A stretch of DNA of 64,000 bases from Gremmenia infestans (Eukaryota > Ascomycota > Leotiomycetes > Helotiales > Hamatocanthoscyphaceae): positions 806,001 to 870,000 of the forward strand of contig JAFEVB010000029.1 of NCBI GenBank assembly GCA_032629725.1, in the 5' to 3' direction. Position 1 is the stretch's first letter. Every line of letters starts with the position of its first letter. The notes beneath the pieces were generated by a model. That model was not told the DNA's origin and did no database searches. It worked only from the letters and a program-made list of their open reading frames with translations. The translations under genes were made by a program, and so were the position numbers. Shown here in pieces: positions 34,957 through 47,347 of the stretch.

Positions 34957-36894
34957 TCAAGAAGAGCAGGAGCACTGCATAGCCCTCTCTGGTTTCGGCA
35001 CATCGCCACAAAACCTTTCCTCTTCCTTTTCATCTCCACCCCAATGTTCCTCAAATGGATGTAGCGCCATATTCATCACTCTATCTAGAATCTCCCTCTC
35101 GCCTCCCTTTTCAACACGTTTGATCAACTCGTCCAAGATCCAACTTCGAGGGATGAATTTAGGGTTGACTTTCTTCATCTCAGCTTGTCTGGCAGCGTCA
35201 TCCCCATCTGGGCCCCAATCTTCGTAGACTCTCGAGGCCCATTTCTCTAGCCAGTCGCCGATTCTCTTTCGAGCTGACTCTTCGGTATTTCCGATTCCGG
35301 TCACGCCTTCGTGATGGAAGAAAACGCCAGCTTTCTCTTTTCTTTGGTCTTCTGTATCGAGATCCCCCACTTTAATATGGCTCAGCTTCCTGAAGAAATG
35401 GTTGAAGTCCAGTTCTGATGACTCCATGGTGTCCAAGACCTCGCTGAACAACGATTCGAAATCGGATTCTTTAAAGACCTTTAGTCCTAGTCTTGCGGTC
35501 ATAAGACGCTTGTACTCCTCGAGAAAAACGGCTTTGTATTCTTCTCCAACGCGGGTGATAAGCCCTTCGGCGCGGGAGACCAACTCGTCTGCTCCTTCTT
35601 GTCGGACACCCTTTTCAACGAATTCTTCGGCATCAACACCCCCACCTATACCCATAAGCTCACCAAGTGACTCGCCTAATCGGACAAGGTTCCACCAGAT
35701 GATTGTGGGTTGGTTGCGGTATGAATACCGGCCCATATGATCGTCATGATTGGGAGTATAGTTAGGATCAAAGTTATCAAGGAATGCAAATGGACCAAAG
35801 TCAACTGACAATCCAAAGATCGAAGTGTTGTCCGTATTGAGAACACCATTGGTAAAGGCGTAAGCTTGCCATGCTGCTACCGTCTTCGCATTACGGCGTA
35901 CAATCTCACGATACAAACGAGTGAACCGGTTCTCTTCCAAACCGGCAGGCCCCTCGATCGTATCCTTGCTAACGCCTGTACCTAGCGGGGTCTCAGACTT
36001 GCCGTCATCAGCTAGGTTCCGCGCAGGAAGTGATTCCCATCCATCGAAAACGTTCTCTGCAATGTAGGTAGATAGCGTCCTGATGAGATCTCGATCGCCT
36101 CGTGCCCTAAGAATATCAAATGTACCTATCCGAAGCCAAGACTGTGCAAATCGAGCAACAATTGCTCCGGGCTCCAAGGTCTCTCGTCGAACCTTCTCGT
36201 GGGGTAGTAAGGTTAAAGACAGAGCTCTAGTTGTGGGTATCCGAAGAGCATTCAGAGCTTCTGAAACGACAAACTCTCTTATACTCGATCTCAACACCGC
36301 CTTCCCGTCCGCGAATCTCGAATAAGGTGTAAGGCCAGCTCCCTTCAATTGTAACTCATATCGTGTCTTGGAACTTGGGTTCGTTGTTTCGAAGAGAGAG
36401 ATGGCTCTGCCGTCACCTAATTGTCCTGCCCATGATCCAAACTGCCACCCTCCATAGCATTGTGCCCACGGGTACCCGCCTTCTCCTTTCTCTGCATCCC
36501 AACCTAGGAGCCTGTTGCCCGCAACAGATTCTTTGAACTCCTCCGTCTTCTCTTCTCCCTCCTTGATACCCAAATCCTTCAGAGCAGCAGAGCTCACTGC
36601 CAGTAATTCCGGATCTTTTGATTCTTCCGGCCGCACCCACGTAAATAATGCGCCCTTTACTTGCCGAGGTTGGATCTCATCTCGAGGTGTCTTGTGTGAC
36701 TCTGCGGGAGTGGGGAATTTTGAATCTGGGGGGAGCTTAGATGTAAAGGTCCATGATTTGGGGAGGTCTGCTAGGGAAGTGCCCGTGTACGAAGAGCCAT
36801 TAGAAGCACTCTCGTTTGATAGATGGGCTGCCATTTGCGCAAGTCGCATGCGGGGTAATTGGGGCCGATAGACAAGTCTTGAAAGCATGTACAA
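34957..36894 (-). CDS. SelO-family protein adenylyltransferase (645 aa)
   Basis: A single exon. SelO is a pseudokinase-fold enzyme that transfers AMP to Ser, Thr or Tyr of target proteins in mitochondria; yeast Fmp40 is the counterpart. Family motifs are clear: YPWAQCYGGWQFGSWAGQLG with GDGRA, LQLKGAGLTPYSRFADGKAV with SSIREF, and GVLNTDNTSIFGLSVDFGPF carrying the metal-binding Asn and Asp. The N-terminus MYMLSRLVYRPQLPRMRLAQ is basic and free of acids, as expected for a mitochondrial presequence. The protein ends CSCSS, where vertebrate SELENOO carries selenocysteine at the second Cys position. Two ATGs (36894 and 36888) lie six bases apart and cannot be told apart by sequence. Length is close to the family. 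Confidence 0.95.
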   Translation of the reverse strand: MYMLSRLVYRPQLPRMRLAQMAAHLSNESASNGSSYTGTSLADLPKSWTFTSKLPPDSKFPTPAESHKTPRDEIQPRQVKGALFTWVRPEESKDPELLAVSSAALKDLGIKEGEEKTEEFKESVAGNRLLGWDAEKGEGGYPWAQCYGGWQFGSWAGQLGDGRAISLFETTNPSSKTRYELQLKGAGLTPYSRFADGKAVLRSSIREFVVSEALNALRIPTTRALSLTLLPHEKVRRETLEPGAIVARFAQSWLRIGTFDILRARGDRDLIRTLSTYIAENVFDGWESLPARNLADDGKSETPLGTGVSKDTIEGPAGLEENRFTRLYREIVRRNAKTVAAWQAYAFTNGVLNTDNTSIFGLSVDFGPFAFLDNFDPNYTPNHDDHMGRYSYRNQPTIIWWNLVRLGESLGELMGIGGGVDAEEFVEKGVRQEGADELVSRAEGLITRVGEEYKAVFLEEYKRLMTARLGLKVFKESDFESLFSEVLDTMESSELDFNHFFRKLSHIKVGDLDTEDQRKEKAGVFFHHEGVTGIGNTEESARKRIGDWLEKWASRVYEDWGPDGDDAARQAEMKKVNPKFIPRSWILDELIKRVEKGGEREILDRVMNMALHPFEEHWGGDEKEEERFCGDVPKPERAMQCSCSS

Positions 36895-37686
36895 TTAGAT
36901 CTATGACTTTCAAAGTAAAAGGAAAGAATGGGTATCAGGAAGTAATTATATTAAGATCAGAAGTAAAAGATGGGAGGCAAGTTGAAGATCTTTGGTGTGA
37001 TTTGAAATGCTGAACGAATAACGTTGAAGGCCTCGGCCTCGACAAGAAGTGGCAATTCTGCCATGTCATACCGCCTTACATAGAGAATTAACAGACACGT
37101 GACTGATACCAGTGTCTATTTCGTATTACCTAGTCCTTCTCTAACTCCTTTAGTGTTTTACGGCCTTTCCTACGTATACCTAGGCCTAGGTGGGCATTGA
37201 ATGACCATTAATCATAAAACTTGCTCGGGCTAGACACAGAAAGCGGCACCTATTCTTACCAACTTTCAATGTCACCTGGCACATTATAAATCAGTGCCGC
37301 TTTTTGTGTCCCGCCCCGCCCGCGAGGCTTACTTTTTGTGGAGACAGCCGTGAAACACTAGGTACGGTATGTCTACATCTAGAAGTTGGACATGATTTAC
37401 TCGTACATTATCAGGGGGGTATCTTAGTTAATTTATGTACAGTAACTTGGGGATAACTTCTTTCTCTTGTTCCTTGGGTTTTGATTTTTGAAATCCAAAT
37501 GCTCCAGATCACGCGGCATCTACCGGAGACTTCTACACGGGAGCGAATTTCAGTCGGGATGACGACAGCGGCGTTCGATCATGAATAACTCCGTGTTTGC
37601 TTTTGCTGAATAATTAAGAAATCAATCTATCTCTTCTCTACGGTTTGTAACTAGGTATATGTCTATTTCCGCTTGAACTGTCTCTC
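36895..37686. promoter_or_regulatory. divergent promoter region, SelO gene and aldo-keto reductase gene
   Basis: No gene was seen. A CCTAGGCCTAGG palindrome is near 37180-37191, and a GTACAGTAA word near 37437. Confidence 0.45.
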
Positions 37687-38847
37687 ATGTCAATTGCATT
37701 ATTCAAAACGATTCGATTGACAAGTTTGGCCCAAATAATTAAGCCTCTCTCAAGTCCTCAAAAGCATTTCTTTCACCCTTCCACCCCACTTACCATGAAC
37801 TCAGCAACATCAGCTTATCAAACATCACATCACCCCGAAGGAGGAAACGGAGGAACAGCCCCGAAACAAATGGCTAAAATCAATCTCCTCAAGCTCAATG
37901 ATGGAAATGAGATTCCAATGGTATGATCTCTTTTAGCTGATGTATGAACCTTGCTTATATTAGTGTAGATGGGATACGGACTCGGGACAGCGAGGTACAA
38001 GAATGATGCGAGTGCTCCTCTGGATAAGGAAACCGTGAAGACAGTCGTGATGGCAATCAATGCCGGCTACTATCACCTCGATGGCGCAGAGGGTGTGTTA
38101 AGCTCTCCCAATTTTCAGACATAAACTTAACTCCCTCTAGTCTATGGCAACGAAGAAGAACTCGGCCAAGCCATCAAAGAGTCTGGCGTCCCACGAGAAA
38201 AGCTTTATGTCACCACTAAAATTAGCGGTACAAAAGTCCAAGATACGCAAACAGCATTTGAACTCTCTCTTAAGAAGCTCGGCCTCGATTACGTGGATCA
38301 GTACCTAATCCATGCCCCCTTTTTCGCCAAGACTCCCGAGGACCTTCAAGCAAAATGGGCAGACATGGAAGCAATCCATGCTTCAGGAAAGGCAAGGACC
38401 ATTGGTGTTTCTAACTTCCTCAAGCCGGATCTGGAAGCGGTTCTTAAGACGGCAAAAGTTATCCCTGCTATTAATCAAATTGAGTACCATCCATACTTGC
38501 AGCACGGTGATCTTGTCGACTTCCACAAGAAGCACGGAATTGCTACTTCTGCTTATGGTCCATTGACTGCCGCGGTCAAGGCGAAGCCAGGTCCATTAGA
38601 TGCAACGTATGAGCAACTGGCGAGGAAGTACGGTGTCACACCAGGAGAGATTGCGTTGAGATGGGTTATCGATCAGGGAATGGTAGTTCTGACAACTAGT
38701 GCGAACGAGCAGCGTCTGAAGGGTTATCAGAAGATATCGCAATTCAAGCTGACGCCGAAGGAGGTCGAAGAGATCTCGGAGATTGGGAAGAAGAAGCACT
38801 TCAGAGGTTTCTGGTTGGATAAGTTTGCCCCTGATGATATATCCTGA
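37687..38847 (+). CDS. aldo-keto reductase (three exons, 354 or 318 aa)
   Basis: Exons 37687-37920, 37969-38092 and 38141-38847, with two 48-nt introns. It has the AKR (beta/alpha)8 barrel with its catalytic tetrad: Asp and Tyr in YYHLDGAEVYGNEEEL, Lys in YVTTKISG and His in QYLIHAPFF. Cofactor-site motifs IGVSNFLKPDLE, INQIEYHPYLQ and ALRWVIDQGMVVLTTSANEQ are intact, so NAD(P)H-dependent reduction of a carbonyl is expected; the substrate is unknown. The first ATG (37687) adds 36 residues with basic and hydroxylated residues and few acids, resembling a mitochondrial presequence; the ATG at 37795 gives the usual cytosolic length. Related fungal AKRs of this type are similar to D-xylose/2,5-diketogluconate reductases, but that is not decisive. 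Confidence 0.9.
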
Positions 38848-41600
38848 TTCAAGGTTTGTCAAAGAGTCTCTCAGGTCTTGCGGGTGGTGAAGAGCAGTGG
38901 TGGCAGCTTTAGTCGATGGGGAGGTTTAAATGTATCCTGATCCCTACGGAGCTTCTTTCACTTACTCCCGCTCAAATATCTCAATAGCAACGCAATAGAG
39001 AATAATCCAACGACCGCCTCGCACTTCCTCTTGTAAAGTTGACCAAAACAATTAATACCACGGGTCTATTTGCCTCTTTCCGGTTGGCACTGCCAATTCT
39101 CAAGGATTTACTGAGGTTCAACTCGAATCAATTCATGTCTCAAAGCTTGAGACTCAGGTCCTCTCTCTTAACTGTGTGACATGGGCAGTGTGCCCAAGGA
39201 TGAGACGGGGTACTTTGGTCACGAGACTGTCTCGTTCGACTCCAATCCTAAGTCCCCTCGACAGCTATGAACAATTGAGGGAATATAAGTTCCTCGATAA
39301 GGATGTATTGATAATTAAGAGAAACAATTCAAATTTACCACAAGACTTGACTTCACCCACCTTAGACATTCCGCAACTTTGGGCCTGACATAAAACCCCC
39401 GACGAGAACATCGACATATCACTTTTGGGCGACCCAACAAATTGGTCTCATAGACCAACCAGAGCCCTGAACGCAAAGAGCATCATATTAACATCACGTG
39501 GTCTAGACGGTCACACGATAGTGAGTAGATCAGAATCTATCATATTTAACCCCACACTCCGGGAGAGAAATCTCGCTTCCCCGGGTTCGAGCCGTTTCCA
39601 CGACGTAGACGTAGGCCAGTACGGTATCTGGCTGACTCGAATAGAGTTCGAGAGCGCAGTTTGAGTTCAGAAAGCTGTCCCCTCACAGGCGGCATGATGG
39701 TGAGAACGGGCATCGCCGCTATGATGTCGGGTGATGCAGTTGAAAAGCTGATTTTGAGACTTTCCCAGAGAGCACATACATAGATGCAGAGACGAGATGC
39801 GTTTGTACAGTACTCCAGTGCTACCACACACTGCAGCCCGGTGACTGGCACGCGGAGATTCGGCTGTCCGCATGCTCGTTCGATTTGGTGACTGTAAGAC
39901 GCCAGGTTTGTGAGCTGACTACTATTGATCTCTTTACCAATGTATAGTCGGGGCCCGCGCTGGGAAGCCACATGGGAGGGAGGGGAAGGGGATATCGTCA
40001 TGTCGGTTGCTAGAGCGCTACTTCGCATGCCGTGTTCACGTCCGATCGCGCCTGCGTGGTGTGATTGGACTGAATAGCGGTGTGGTGGGAGGCAGGAGGG
40101 CTCTTTCCGCAGATGCTACTTCGGGGAGAGTGTGGGATGGTGTTGTTCCCTTTGCACATGAGAAGCTTGATGGAAGGAAGACTTGGGCAAACTAATAACA
40201 TGACGATGGATGATGAGCCGGGCCCAGGGGGGTTCGTTGCCGGGTGGTTTGTCGTGTATGGAGTACAGTAAATAAAGAAGCGTACTATTACAGGGATGAG
40301 AGAGAGAAGAATAATTCTTGAGAAGGAACTTGGGGTGGGGATGTTTATATTTCTTGCAGCAAAGGCCTCCACACTTCAACTTGCCGTTGCACTACTCGTC
40401 CGTCTAGGTACTCACATAGCAACCGGTGTATTGTAAATAGTAGTGCTACCATATAAGTTCAGACGCTTAGAGTGCGATCTCAGTAGCCATTGTTTTCGGA
40501 CGCTGGACATTCTCTAACCACCTATGCGTTATCAGAGATCGCAACCCGGGAAGAAAGTTTTGTGGGAGTAGTCTTGAGTTAAGTAGACCATAAAGGGTCA
40601 TGCCCGGACAATATGGGTAAATACAGTCCATCGTCATGAAGCTTTGACTGCTGGGTTTAGGGAGCCAATGGAGTTCTTGCTACTTTGTGACTCGCTGATG
40701 CGTGGAAATCAATAGATGTTTGGATTCCCCTTGGATGTGGGGGCTTAAGGTGACTGATATGTACGCGTAGTACCCGCCGTAGAACAGTCAGAAATAACAA
40801 CAGGCACAGGTTGCTTGACAGCTGAAGCCGAAGCTGGTGCATGGAAGTGAAACTGTAGCGGCGTACCTTCTCGAGTAAGCTGGCTGGGTGAGAGGCTGTT
40901 GGCTGCTGCTTTAGAGGGCCGATGTAAGAAAGAGAAAGAGAAAGAGAAGGAAGAAAGAGCTGTGCTTCTAATCCAAGCCCGGCCTTTGTTTAGTCTCCCG
41001 AGATAACGCCACCTGATTGGCAGATGGTTACCCCCGCTTTAACCAGCGCAACAAGTGCCAGTGCGCGAGTTACTATTGTGTGAGCGAATGTGAGCCATGG
41101 GTGGATGGTTCGATGACCCTAGGTACTAGGTACTATACGCGAGCGAGGGTTGAAATAATCCCAATCCTTCTCCAACTTTTATTGTGAGCTCGACAACACT
41201 CAACCCGGACCTCGACATTCGACCATTGCTGCAGCCATTCCGCACCGGTCACCTGCGACAGAACCCCCTCTGAACGGCAGACCCGGCTTGGTGGACTTAC
41301 CTAGGTACCGACGGAGCCAACACCCTCGTTACGAACGCTCTGCGAAGGGGCGCGTATTTCACATCAACACTAGGAGACATTACATCAATTACCATGATGT
41401 CTCTTATGTCTACCCGCTGCTAGTAACTGGCGTCCTGCCAGACGCCGAGGCGAATTTCAACACGGTTTCCAGCACTCACACTGGACGAGGCGACGCGAAT
41501 GACATCGACAAGCGAGGGATCCCGAGGGCACCAGAACGACAACGAGAGCTACCACGGTCAATGTGGGCACAAGAGCCGATTCTTAGGAATCTAACTTGCC
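38848..41600. promoter_or_regulatory. long intergenic region upstream of rim15
   Basis: 2.75 kb without a recognised gene. The last part (about 41150-41600) probably is the rim15 leader; it holds an open frame at 41288-41773 whose end overlaps the rim15 start in another frame, a possible uORF. GTACAGTA words occur at 39805-39813 and 40263-40270, and a (GAAA)n-like purine tract at 40926-40950. The frame at 39546-40028 (-) has no family resemblance. Confidence 0.45.
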
Positions 41601-44600
41601 ATGGAGGGAAACAACAACATGCTGGCACCACCAGTTGTCTCGCAGCTGCGGGCACAAGCTGGTGGTCAGATGGAGCGCAGCCTGAGCGCCGACATGCGGG
41701 AGGAGAGGGAGGACCTGCGAGAAGCTGCGGAACAGACGCTCAATGTTATAATGGACCTCAGCCTCGACGGTAGCATTCGATGGGTCAGCCCCTCATGGAC
41801 CGACGTTATCGGCACTACTTTGGAATCTGTTCAAGGACAGCCAATCAAGGACATTCTGGTTGGAGACAACAGGGAGGTCTTTGCGGATGTGGTGGAATCC
41901 ATGAAGAAAGACGATTCACGCAGTCAAATTATTAGGTTTACTGTTCAATTAGGCCCCAAGTCCAAGTTGCGGCGAATCGAAATGCCAGACGAGTTGAAGG
42001 CAGAGGGAGAGGATGAAGAGCCGACTCCTCAGGCCGAGCCGGCTACAATCGATCTCGAGGGACAAGGTATCATGGTGTATGATCGTTCTTCAGGAGGAGA
42101 AAGTCATGTAAGTCGAGTAGATAATCCTATTCCAGGCGTATTGATACTAATTGGTACAAACAGACAATGTGGATGATTCGACCGTGGATTGCACCACGCG
42201 AGATTCAGATCGACCTGCCGGACGTGATTGTCGAGTCTCTTGGGTCTGGTGCCGAGATTCTAGCATCCTATCTGACTACTCTGGCTGAAGTTGGCTTTGC
42301 GGATCCAGCTCATAATGCACCTCCTCTCCCGGTGCTTTGCCGTATTTGCGAACGTCAGATCCCTCCATGGTGGTTTGAGAAGCACACGGAGCTATGCCTC
42401 CAAGAACACAAGGCTGAGATGGAAGTTCAAATGTCTCAAGAGAATCTGACTGAACATCGCCACGCTATTGTCAAGGTACTGGATGCTCTGGAGGCCCGGA
42501 AGACTCGACCTGTGTCAAGCGACCCAGCTCCTTTGGCTACACCACAAGCTGAGTATAAGGGGATGCCAATTGGCCCCTCTTCCTCGACATCTTCCTCCTC
42601 AGGTACAGCTTCCCCCGGTACCCCTGTTGGGAGATCTCGAGATTCATCCTCTACTAGTGGGTTTGGCCATTCGCGGCAGCGGTCCTTCGCTGTCCGACGT
42701 CCACAAGCAAGGATTGTCGAGTTGTTACTTGATCTATGTGATACTGCAATCGAGATCAGCACGCCAGCCATCAAGGAAGGCCCCGCGCAGACTCCTGGCG
42801 AGTTTCGCACGCAGTCTCCTCAATCAGAATCGCGATTATCACAGGTTATGCAGTGGCAATCCCCAAGCACAAATACACTCGAGCAGGAGCAAGGTCTAGC
42901 TTTATTATGTGCTGACAGCGAGAGAGCAGCTAAGTCAAAAGTCGAAGCTGTTATTCGGCACCGGAGAATCATTGAGTACTCGGAACGCATTCGGATGGAA
43001 TTTTCAGTAATTGTACAAGATTGCATCGATGAAGCTATGCGGAAAGCTTCTCGGATTGCGGCTGGCCTCCTCAGCGAATCCGAGTCCGAAGAGGAGAGAA
43101 CTCCTGCTAATGACGATGGCTTCTTTACTGGATCTTTTGATGGACCATCGTCACTCGCAGCTGCTCTACGAGAGGCTGAATTGAGACGACATGCTGAGGG
43201 GCACCAATCCTCATCTACTGCCGGTTCAGCCAGGTCGAGCAGTCCCAAGGAATCTCCAACGCCCAAGTCCCAAGGTCCAAACAGCATACTTTCGCAGTCA
43301 CAAGGCTCTCGACGGCAATCATTGTTTTTTGAAAGTGATGCTGGTGATAGTGATGGCAGTATACGGTCTTCATCTCTAATGTCTCGTCCACCACCCCGAA
43401 CCGATTCCCCAGTCTCCGAATTTGGCGATTTACGTCGCGCGGCAAGCTCTCGTCAACGCCACCGTAGAAGTATTATCCTACCCGGTACTTCTTCACCTCA
43501 TCGTCAAGAATCACCTGTCAGGATGCCACAGCCATCGTCACCCTTACGAATTACAAAACCACGGGCATTGCCAATTGCACGCGAAGGTATTGTGTCTCCT
43601 ACAGCCTCTCCTTTCTTGCCCGGAAGCGAATTCAGCTCTCCTGCCCTCATTCCGCATCACCACAGACGTCAATCATCAGCTGCGGGCTCTGATCCCTCAC
43701 GGCCACCACCATCTCCTCGTATGAGTGCTGTAAGTGCACCCCAGGCTAGAGCTGTGCCGCCATCTATCAAAGACTTTGAAATCATCAAACCTATTAGTAA
43801 GGGTGCATTTGGAAGTGTTTATTTGGCGAAAAAGAGATCTACTGGCGACTACTATGCTATCAAGGTGTTGAAAAAGGCAGACATGGTTGCAAAGAATCAG
43901 GTTACGAATGTCAAGGCGGAACGAGCTATTATGATGTGGCAGGGTGAAAGCGACTTCGTCGCAAAGCTCTACTGGACGTTTTCCAGCAAAGATTATCTCT
44001 ACCTGGTTATGGAATATCTTAACGGAGGCGATTGCGCATCCCTTATTAAGGTTCTCGGCGGCCTGCCAGAGGACTGGGCGAAGAAGTATCTGGGAGAGGT
44101 CATCTTGGGTGTGGAGCATCTTCACAACCGTGGTATCGTTCATCGAGACTTGAAACCAGACAATCTTCTCATCGACCAGAAAGGCCATCTTAAGCTCACC
44201 GACTTTGGTCTGTCGAGAATGGGGTTGATTGGACGTCAAAAGCGGGTCCTAAACAGCACGAACGAGTCTGCTCCGGATCTGCTTAAACAAGGACCATTCG
44301 CACGCACAACTTCGATTAGCTCCTCGCGATCGACCTCATTTGACTTCCAAGGACATCATTCGCCAGGCTCTACGCCTCAGATGACTCCAGACCTCGGAGG
44401 TGGCACTCCTTCATATTTCAGTCTAAGTCGTGAAGGCACTGTGAACAAAGACTCTCGACGCACATCTGGTCGCAGTGATAGCGGCGGCAGCGAGACCCTG
44501 AATCAAATGTTCACAAGCTTTTCTCTCCATGACAATCAAGGTCAACAATTGATGGGCCAGCGAAGAACCCCGATAGAAGAAATGAGCGAGGGTGAAGCCA

Positions 44601-47347
44601 ACAACTCGCCTGATTTCCTCTCGCTCCATCAGACCAACAGCCAGTCAAGCAATGAGCAAAAGAACGCGCTACCACAGACAAGCATGATGCCGCCCCCAAT
44701 GGCTCTTTTCGATCCAGATGACAGCAATAGACGTTTTGTAGGCACCCCAGATTACTTGGCCCCCGAGACTGTGAATGGTGTTGGTCAGGACGAGAGGAGT
44801 GATTGGTGGTCCGTTGGCTGTATTCTGTTCGAGTTCTTGTACGGTTATCCCCCTTTCCATGCAGGTACTCCTGATGAAGTGTTTGAGAATATTCTTGCTC
44901 GAAGAATCTCTTGGCCAGATGAAGCCGACTTTGACGTCTCCCCCGAGGCCAAAGATTTGATGAATAAGCTCATATGTCTCGATCCACGTGAGCGCCTCGG
45001 AGCTAATAGCGAAGAGAAGTATTCTTGTGGCGGTGATGAGATTCGCAATCATCCATTCTTCGAAGGTACAAACTGGGAAAAACTTCTCGAAGATGACGCG
45101 CAATTCGTCCCTGCACCCGAAAACCCGGAAGATACCGAGTACTTCGATGCTCGTGGTGCTACCTTGCAGTCTTTTGCCGAGGAGATGGAAGATCAGTCGT
45201 CACCACCAGCCTCGACACCAGGTGCAGACTATCCCGAACGACCTCACGATGCTTTGTCTCGAGTTAGATCTCAAGTCAATTCGATAAAACGAGGCCTAAT
45301 GCCGTTACATATCCCACCGCATGTCCGCGACTCGAAGAGTCGTAGACTTAGCGAGCCGGTTGTTGCTGACGACTTCGGTAATTTTGCCTTCAAGAATCTT
45401 CCCGTCTTAGAGAAGGCAAATAAGGATGTCATCCAAAAACTCCGAGCCGAAGCAATGGCTGCGCAAACCAAACCTTTGGCTATCAGCCCTAGTTCTGGAC
45501 CTGCAAGTGCCACTTCACCTGGACCAACATTGGAAGGCAGTCCGATATTGCCGATGCCAATTCAAAAGACACTTTCGAATGCAAAGGCTAGCAACCGCCC
45601 ATCGTCTCCGTCAGGGTTGAGCCAAGCCAATGCATCGCCTAGTCGCCAATCACAGCCATCATCCCCCTTACTTGTTTCGTTCGTCGCAGGACAGAATGGC
45701 GAAGGAAGACGGAAGACATCGAGCAACTCATCTAGTCTTTCACACCAGTCCAGTAACTCGCTTGCTCCTGGCAGCTTTTTCGAATTGCCTCGAATGCCTG
45801 CAAATCTTCAAAAGTCCACAAGCTCTGCCGCTGCATCCCCAGTGAAGACCCGCGGGGCTGTACCGCCACCTTTGGCCCTGTCGCCACAGAAGATTTCAAC
45901 ACCAAGACAGGCGAGCAATACATCAGCCCGAGCCCGATCCCAAACTGTGGGGTCCCAGGAAGGTAGTCCTATTCCGGGTGATCTGTTCTCCCACCGCAAG
46001 CGACGAAGTCAAGTCTTTGACATGTCACCTTCGTCTTCAGATAATGAGGGCGACAAGGCAAACGCACTTCTACGCGTTCAAAGACGTCGTCAGAGCTCCA
46101 GGCGCATGTCGCAGATAAATGTACAAGATGGACCAGTATTCCGTCCTCTAGATGTTTTGATCTGCGAAGATCACCCCGTCTCAAGAATGGTCATGGAAAA
46201 GCTACTCGAGAAATTGAGATGTAGGACTATCACAGCTACAAACGGAGCCGAGGCCATGCGGTATGCAATGAGCGAGATCAAATTCGACATAATCATGATG
46301 GAGTTCAAGCTGCCTCAGATCAACGGAGCAGACGTTGCGAGAATGATTCGCGATACGAAGAATGCCAACTTTCAGACACCTATTGTTGCAGTCACTGGGT
46401 ATCTTAAGGAGCTTCAAGCACCGCATCACTTCGATGCCCTTATTGAGAAACCTCCTACAACATCGAAACTGACAGAGGTCATGTGCCGACTTTGCCAATG
46501 GAAGGCGCCGGCTCCCGGCCAAGTCACTTCGGCTCCTATGGGATATCCACAGCCTTCTGGCTTGCGACAAGAGAGCTTGAGACTGGAGGATAGCCCAACT
46601 TCGGGATCCTCAGGGTATGCTAACATGCCTGGAAGCAGCTTCAGGGGTTCAAGCCGTGAAGACTCTATGAGCTCTAGCCTTTTCGGCGACTCGGAGTCCT
46701 TTATGACTGATGATGTCTCTGTAGTTATCAGTCGAAAGGCCACGGGAGACTGGGATGACCCTAGTGGTCTTGGGATTAACAATGAAGAAATACTGCTGGA
46801 TCCTCAACATCTCCCTAAACAATTACCCTATGCTCTCCTCCACGAAGTATCCGCGCCCGGTCGAATGGAGCAAGATCAAAAGCTGCCTCTTCGGCAGCGC
46901 TCATCGGAGGCGATGAAAGCGAAGAGGGAATCGATTGAGAAGCACCGCCATGAATGTGCCGAGTCAGGAGACGACGAAGACGAGGAACTCGGAGATACAT
47001 GTGTGCGAGAGAAGAGCCCAAAACAGGCCACCAAACCCAATCGCGGATCAAAATTGGGCACTGAGATGATGCGAACAAATAGTCACGGAAGCGTTGTTTC
47101 CTCATCAGACCTGACTGCCAGCGCCGACTCAGTTGAACCTCCCCCAACCGTCACTGAAGAACTTCCCACAGTGTCCGAAATTAGCGGCGGTCATTTGACA
47201 CCTCCTGAGGTCTTCACCACTCCTGGCAACAACGTGATCGAGATCGACTTTGACGAAACACCAAAAGCATCCTCTACACAAGTCGACTCACTAGACGAAG
47301 AGCCAACTCCACGTGCACCATCAGTCGCTTCGACTAGAACAGACTAG
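41601..47347 (+). CDS. rim15: Rim15-type PAS/zinc-finger/AGC kinase with receiver domain (two exons, 1896 aa)
   Basis: Exons 41601-42107 and 42164-47347 (56-nt GT-AG intron). In order: a PAS-like region (TLNVIMDLSLDGSIRWVSPS, about residue 45 on), a C2HC zinc finger (LCRICERQIPPWWFEKHTEL, about 230), and a Ser-rich linker. An AGC kinase domain follows at about 705-1150 with GAFGSVYL, YAIKVLKK, VHRDLKPDNLL, LTDFGLSR and GTPDYLAPE; a long insert separates DFG from APE, as in the Rim15/Greatwall/MAST group. A receiver domain lies at about 1498-1609. Rim15 integrates TOR, PKA and nutrient signals and acts through endosulfines (Igo1/2) and stress transcription in quiescence. The receiver has Glu (1549, in MMEFKLP) where the phospho-acceptor Asp is normal. 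The start has the Met after an in-frame stop-free leader; length agrees with mould homologues. Confidence 0.95.

Noticed and set aside
39576..39600. A GGTTCGAGCC string like a tRNA B box
   Set aside because: The bases on either side cannot form the T-arm stem and no A box or acceptor stem lies at the right distance.
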